Of a stretch of 64,000 bases of DNA, positions 59,304-64,000 are shown piece by piece (positions within the stretch are counted from its first letter, which is position 1; every line of letters begins with the position of its first letter). The notes beneath the pieces are model-generated. The model was given only the letters and a program-made list of their open reading frames with translations. It had not been told where the DNA came from and searched no databases. Where the stretch lies: contig BSYQ01000013.1 of assembly GCA_030272585.1 (NCBI GenBank), positions 1,364,001 to 1,428,000 of the forward strand. Reading direction: 5' to 3'. Both the position numbers and the translations under genes were made by a program. The DNA is from Bryopsis sp. KO-2023. Lineage: Eukaryota > Chlorophyta > Ulvophyceae > Bryopsidales > Bryopsidaceae.

Positions 59304-59380
59304 CCGTCGACCGTCGACCGTCGACCGTCGACCGTCGACCGTCGACCGTCGACCGTCGACCGTCGACCGTCGACCGTCGA
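59304..59380. repeat. CCGTCGA heptanucleotide minisatellite, 11 copies
   Basis: Eleven perfect head-to-tail copies of CCGTCGA, preceded by a partial GTCGACGA. Each junction creates GTCGAC, so the array is rich in short palindromes and CpG. It is not a known telomere unit. Confidence 0.95.
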
Positions 59381-60014
59381 CCGGCAAAAACCTCGGCAGT
59401 ATCGATCGATGGGGGAGCCCCGTCGTTTCAATAACTGCACAGCATAGTCCTGTCTCAGAACACCCATATTTTTCCCACTACCGTATCGCCGATTTAACGA
59501 GCGCGCGAAGAGAAGGATGGGCAGGTGGTTGTTCCTCCTTCTCAAGCTTCGACACAACTCGGTTTGGTACGAGCACGAGCGCCGTCTTGAACTCTCTTCG
59601 GTCGTGATTCTTTTGGTGCCTATGTCTGCTAGACAGACATATGCTGTGCTTCGTTTTCAAGAGCAGGACAAGGCTGTTTTTTTTTGGTGGCGGCGACGTC
59701 CCTGGTCGTCACAACCTGCGGTGTGGACCTCCATCCACCCCAGCGCAAATGCGTCGAGACAGCGGCGGCGTTTGGTTTTGAAGTTTGAAATCAGACGGAG
59801 GGGCTGTTTTAAAGATGGGGTGGCGCGGTCGCCTGCTTCGGGTTCGACTCCCGCACGCCCCTTGCTGTTGATGCCAGAAACGCATGGAAAGACAGAAACC
59901 AACTGCTCCAACCGTCGAGCCGGCCGCACTTGAGCGAAGTCGTCGCCGACGCCACCTACCCGCGCACCGACTGTGGAAGACTTTGAGCTCTACAGGCCAG
60001 GAACGGGAACAAGG

Positions 60015-62081
60015 ATGATGCTTGCTTTGATGTTCGAATTTCTTGCGAGGTGGGACCTCGCCCTGTCCAGAAGTCGGTACTGAAAAGTTCGTCTTCCTCA
60101 GTCGGACTGTGCTGAAGGGGTGTTTTTCCATTCTCTCTCTCTCCAGCTATCTCCATCTTATCGTCTTTGCTGTTGGGTGGAGCTCACTGGAGTGCTGTCT
60201 CCAGCTGTGGTGGCAAAAGGTGGAGTTTCTTTCCCTCAGCAAGACTATGGGCCAATCTATGTGAAATTTTGGTTCAAGATTTTTCTGGTCGGAAAGACAT
60301 TTGGTGGGCCTTTTTAGAGATGTTTGGTATCATCTCAAGGGCATGGAAATTGTGCCCCCCTGTCGTGTGTCTTTCTGATTAAACTGGACTTGATTACTTC
60401 ATGTTGGTGTTTCTAAAATAAAAAAAAAGAAAGCCAAAGGTTAATGGAGTGTGTTTTTTCTTGGTTTCTTTCCAGAGGAGGGGCGATCGACTTGCCCAGA
60501 AAGAACGGCGACTGATGAGATGGCAGAAGAAGCTCCAAGAGTGGGAGAGCAGCTTGGCAGCAACACAAGCGAGACTTCACAATGAACAGGTACTTCCTGT
60601 TTTCTTTTTTTTTTTTTTTGGGCCAATTTTGACTTCATGGTTTGCCTTGATTTTGGTAACTTAATTGTTTTTGTTTCTTCTTCTTCTTCTTTTCCTCAGG
60701 AGGAAACTAAAGCCGACCTGGAAGTCATGAAAATAACCATGTCGAGTCAATTGGCTGAAGAAAGGGGAGCCTTGGAAAGATGGTAGGAGAGAGGAAGAGG
60801 AAAAGTGAAGCTGCTGATTAAGAAAAAACTTGCCAAAAAAAAAACTGTGTCAGAGCTCATCCAGCTGTGTTGTCTATTCCATGGTTGGATTTCTGTGGAA
60901 CTGAAACCTTGACCAGGAATTTTTATTTTCCCACAGGCAAAACATGTTGGAGACTCAAGAAAAGAAATTACAGCAACAGGCTGTGGAAGAGAATCCAAAA
61001 CCCGCACCAGCGCTACCCTTTACTTTCTCAGCGGTACGGTGGAATGTGACAAAGCATCGAAATGAAAAAGTTAAAACTGCAGGCCAAGAGGGGGAGGAAA
61101 TCAGAAATATTAAAATTGTTCTCTCTCTAATTTTATATTTTTTACTTGTGAGGAGCAATCGGTTGGATTCAATTTCAAGAAAAAAAAAACATCAACAGAA
61201 CTTTGATTCAAAAAAGATTTCTAGGGTAAAAAACCCTGGAAGGGAAGTGCGTGCCCCTCACTTGTTTGATTTTCTGGAATCAGGGACCCAATGAATACGA
61301 TCAGCATCAAGAGGCGGCTGCAACTCAACGACGTCTGACAGAGGGGTTTTCCGCCTATTTGGCAAGTAAGGAGGAGGAGCACGATGAGGAGCAGCAACGG
61401 TGTATCAGTCCCGATTACGGGTAAAAATTGCTTGGGATGGGGGGGGGGAAGGAGAGGGGGGGTTAAAAAAAGAAAAGCAAAGAAAAAAAGAAAAAGAATG
61501 AAAAAAAAACAAAAATTTGAGGGGAGTGCATGTGTTTGTCTTTTCAATATTTCTGTGGGTGTGTTGGGTGGGGGTGGGGCTTAAAAAAACAGAGAAAAAC
61601 AAAGAAAAACAAAACCAAAAAATATAAAAAGAATGAAAAAAAATAAATTTGAGGGGAGTGCATGTGTTAGATTTTTCTGTGGGTGTGTTGTGGGTGGGGA
61701 TTGAAAAAAAAAAAGTTCGAAAAAAAAATATGGGTAGTGGGTTTTTTTCTTTTTTGGGGGGGGTGTTTTTTTTGGAGTTTTTTTTAGCGCAAGGTTTTTT
61801 CTCCGTCATCAAAAAAAAAGAGCAGTGTGTCATGATGGGGCACAAAAAAGGGTTCGATTCCCAAATTGCTCAGAATATATTCAAACAAATACCAAGGAAT
61901 ATTATTATTTTTGAATAGATTCATTTCGAGCTTCGTAAAACAGCCACCACCATGTTTTTCAGACTCGATAGATTTATTTTGCAAGGGTGGTGCTGAAGCC
62001 TGGAATATTTTCAGAGGTATGCCTGGCACAAATCAAAACTCGGAGAAGTTTGCCAGGATGTGGCTTGAAAAGAAACTTTAA
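60015..62081 (+). CDS. Unknown membrane-anchored coiled-coil protein
   Basis: Seven exons join in phase (60015-60049, 60102-60219, 60476-60589, 60700-60782, 60937-61033, 61284-61420, 62015-62081) for 216 residues from the ATG at 60015. The frame is open further upstream, so the true start may be in an earlier exon. Near the N-terminus are two hydrophobic segments, MMLALMFEFLA and FSILSLSSYLHLIVFAVGW. A charged coiled coil follows (RLAQKERRLMRWQKKLQEWE, then MLETQEKKLQQQAVEEN). The tail contains TEGFSAYLASKEEEHDEE and ends KFARMWLEKKL. I do not recognise the family. The coiled-coil exons are well supported; the membrane exons depend on phase and splice sites only. It might be a small tethering or trafficking protein, but that is a guess. 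Confidence 0.6.
61496..61704. repeat. Imperfect direct duplication in an intron
   Basis: Two copies of about 75-80 bp (61496-61577 and 61631-61704) share GAATGAAAAAAAA, then TTGAGGGGAGTGCATGTGTT, and TTTCTGTGGGTGTGTTG. The copies sit in the last intron of the coiled-coil gene. Confidence 0.85.
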
Positions 62082-62586
62082 CCCGGATGAAGAATGCTTT
62101 TTGGGATGGGGATTAAGGTGGTTTGTTACCTTTGCATTCTGTTTTCTAACAAAAGTTGGAACTTTTTTCCGCAACGGAGGCCGGGCGACTTCTATGTGTG
62201 TAATCTTTGTTGTTGTATTCAAACAATTTCATCCTTCATCCCCTTGGCGATCAAATCAACTTAAAAAAAAAAAGAAAAAATCTATCTCATTCAAAAGCTG
62301 AAGTCCGACCATTCAATGAGGAAAAAAAAAAAGCAAAACGATGAATTTCCAGCAGCGAGAAAGCATTCTCTTCTCTGTACACATGAATACTCAATTTCTC
62401 ATCCAGTGGAAAAAAAAAACCAACCAAACAAACAAACAAACAAACATCAAATTACATTGGAAAAAAAAAACTCATCACGAAACTCGAAAAATCTGATGAA
62501 TCATCTCATACCATCACAGATCCCCATCAAAAGCGCATCACGGAAAAAAACGAGGAAGCCACATCCAAAAGACGATCGATCGCACC
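62082..62586. other. Intergenic region before NAXE
   Basis: AT-rich with A runs and an (AAAC)n stretch near 62420-62445. It should contain the 3' UTR of the coiled-coil gene and the NAXE promoter. No further exon is supported. Confidence 0.5.
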
Positions 62587-63778
62587 ATGTTGTTGCGCGC
62601 GATCGGAGGCTGCGCAAGACTGAAATCCTTTTCCAGAAAATCCTGGACACCGCTCACAAACACGCATTCCATCGACAGGGATCCCAGCATTGGCGTCGCC
62701 GCCTTTCGGCATCCGAAACGAGTTCACGCCAGATTCAGCCCAGCGAGCGCAGCATCCACCACCATGACGGAGACCTCCGTAACTTATTTGTAAGAAATTC
62801 CAAAAACAATTGTTGTTCATGTTTGAGTGGAGGGATTTGCTCTCCAAATCCCAACCATGAGATGCATCAGTTCACAGTGCTTCGAATTTTTTTTCCTCGT
62901 TTTTCTGCAAAAGGTGCCATTTTTTTTTTGGAATATGTCTGTGTAGGAACCAGAAGGATGCCATCAGTGTGGATGAAGAGCTGATGGGTCCTCTCGGATT
63001 CAGCGTCGATCAATTGATGGAATTGGCAGGCTTGTCTGTGGCCTGCTCATTGGCCTCAGAATATCCCCAGACCAGCCACAGATCGGTGTTAGTCATTGCT
63101 GGTCCTGGAAACAACGGGGGGGATGGATTGGTGGCAGCAAGGCATTTGCACCATTTTGGATATGATGTCAAGGTGAGGGGAAGTCATCTTCTATTTTTCT
63201 TTTGCCGAATTTTTCGTCTATGTTTTCATTTCGTTGGATGTGAGTTCGATTGAGGTTGAAAGGGTCATGCCAATGTGTGTATGTGTGTGGGGGGTGGGGG
63301 GTGGGGGGGGGGGGGTGGGGGGGCGGGTGGGGGGGGGTGCTTTAAAAAAAATGCCTGTTTGATCTTTCTTTTTTACTTTTTCATGCCAGAGGGGGGGAGG
63401 GTGCGAGTGTTGGATATGAAATTTGGTTTGATTTATGGTTCCTAAAAATGTTGGTTCGAAGTTTGAAAGAGGACCTTTGTTTTTTCGGGAGGGGGGGGGG
63501 GGAGCTTAAAAAATAGTGGACGAAAACTAGGAAGAAAGAAAATCAAAGCATTAAAAGCGGTAGATGAAAACTAGAAAGCAAGAAAATTTACGTGGTGCAA
63601 TCGATTTCACTTAATGGCTCTCACATCTTAACTTTTTTTTTGTGGGTTTCTTTTTTTCGTTTCTTTTTTTTTGGAACAGATAGCATATCCTAAACCCACC
63701 GACAAACCTCTGTACAATGGACTGGTCACTCAATGCAAGGCTCTGGGCATCGACTTTGTTCTGGTGGAAGATCTCCAG
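62587..63778 (+). CDS. NAXE: NAD(P)H-hydrate epimerase, 5' part
   Basis: Repairs damaged NAD(P)HX by epimerising R and S forms, working with the dehydratase NAXD. Three exons are in phase (62587-62789, 62947-63172, 63680-63778) and the gene runs out of the window. The first 60 residues are Arg/Ser-rich and low in acidic residues ([20 protein letters not shown]), which suggests a mitochondrial leader. The YjeF_N domain starts at [19 protein letters not shown] and continues with [19 protein letters not shown], the nucleotide-site loop [21 protein letters not shown], and [17 protein letters not shown], colinear with human NAXE. The third exon appears to end at a GC donor (CTCCAG|GCAAGC); reading on instead gives residues unlike the family and soon a stop. 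Confidence 0.9.
63286..63342. repeat. G-rich intronic tract
   Basis: A stretch of G runs (3 to 14 long) broken by single T or C, in NAXE intron 2. It has ample G-runs for quadruplex formation. Shorter pure-G runs follow near 63390 and 63490. Confidence 0.85.
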
Positions 63779-64000
63779 GCAAGCAACCCCCATGACAGAC
63801 AAAAATTATCGATATTTTTTACCGACACCTCTTTTCGATCAGGTACATTCCCATCCCACTGATCAAAACTAAAGCATAAAAAAACTGCTATCGAAATTAT
63901 TATTTCACATTACTAATGGGTGGATATGTGCATGATGTGTTGGAAAAACTCGGTTTTCATTTGTGTGTTTTTCTCCTTCGAGTTTGCTTTTTTTGACTTG

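Larger units (their letters stand above)
57218..60014. other. Intergenic region
   Basis: AT-rich first part with poly(A) and poly(T) runs, a perfect hairpin at 58099-58136, an unassigned 104-codon open frame at 58804-59118, the CCGTCGA minisatellite and then a GC-rich 600 bp. The GC-rich part has open frames on both strands. It includes a possible coding stretch, APTVEDFELYRPGTGTRMM, just upstream of 60015, which may be the real N-terminus of the next gene. Confidence 0.45.

Noticed and set aside
59814-59863. tRNA-like sequence with a T-arm CGGGTTCGACTCCCG and a matching 3' end
   Set aside because: The T arm is good, but only about 45 bases separate the possible acceptor halves and no anticodon arm exists. 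At best it is a remnant of a tRNA-derived element.
1-64000. Retroelement, virus-like element, toxin gene, CRISPR or bacterial operon
   Set aside because: I saw no reverse transcriptase, integrase, capsid or transposase motif, no long terminal repeats, no spaced direct-repeat array and no co-directional intronless gene cluster.

Overview
The window is nuclear DNA of a flagellated eukaryotic microbe, not a prokaryote. Nearly every gene is split by GT-AG introns, with a few apparent GC-AG introns. The introns are full of long poly(T), poly(A), poly(G) and poly(C) runs, often fused as T(n)G(n) or C(n)A(n). An axonemal dynein heavy chain and a CSPP1-like coiled-coil protein imply motile cilia. An alpha/beta hydrolase of the kind I know from plants and algae hints at a photosynthetic lineage. 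I cannot name the species; a chlorarachniophyte-like or other secondary alga would fit. I saw no retroelement, virus-like element, CRISPR array or bacterial operon.

Layout. On the left are PIG-H (minus, 503-1921) and, divergent from it, a thioredoxin-fold membrane protein (plus, 2176-4993). These are followed by the CSPP1-like protein (plus, 5825-9550), the alpha/beta hydrolase (minus, 11021-13588) and tRNA-splicing endonuclease subunit SEN2 (minus, 15542-17979). Divergent from SEN2 is eIF2A (plus, 18402-23657). The middle is one inner-arm axonemal dynein heavy chain (plus, 24862-41243). Tail-to-tail with it lies a secreted protein built from 31 exact-length 23-residue repeats (minus, 41572-44266). 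A 2.9 kb spacer then leads to a 22-exon gene (plus, 47173-57217). The right end holds an unknown membrane-anchored coiled-coil protein (plus, 60015-62081) and the 5' part of the NAD(P)HX epimerase NAXE gene (plus, from 62587). For every multi-exon model except the dynein, the exons I list join in phase; the exon sums of the complete models are whole codon numbers. The dynein exon edges were not all resolved.

The two most interesting genes face away from each other. The 1,521-residue product of the 47-57 kb gene begins, after a signal peptide, with a histidine-first LPMO-like domain. EGF-like modules, four DOMON domains and a cytochrome b561 membrane domain with its four heme histidines follow. 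Read as one chain, it could carry electrons from cytosolic ascorbate through the membrane and a row of heme-bearing DOMON domains to a copper site outside the cell. That would be a self-reducing surface polysaccharide oxygenase or metal reductase. Its neighbour is a secreted protein whose 23-residue units keep Q1, N8, N18 and G21 without exception. This predicts a beta-solenoid or curli-like amyloid fibre, perhaps a cell-wall, adhesive or ice-binding component. Whether the two act together is inference from position only.
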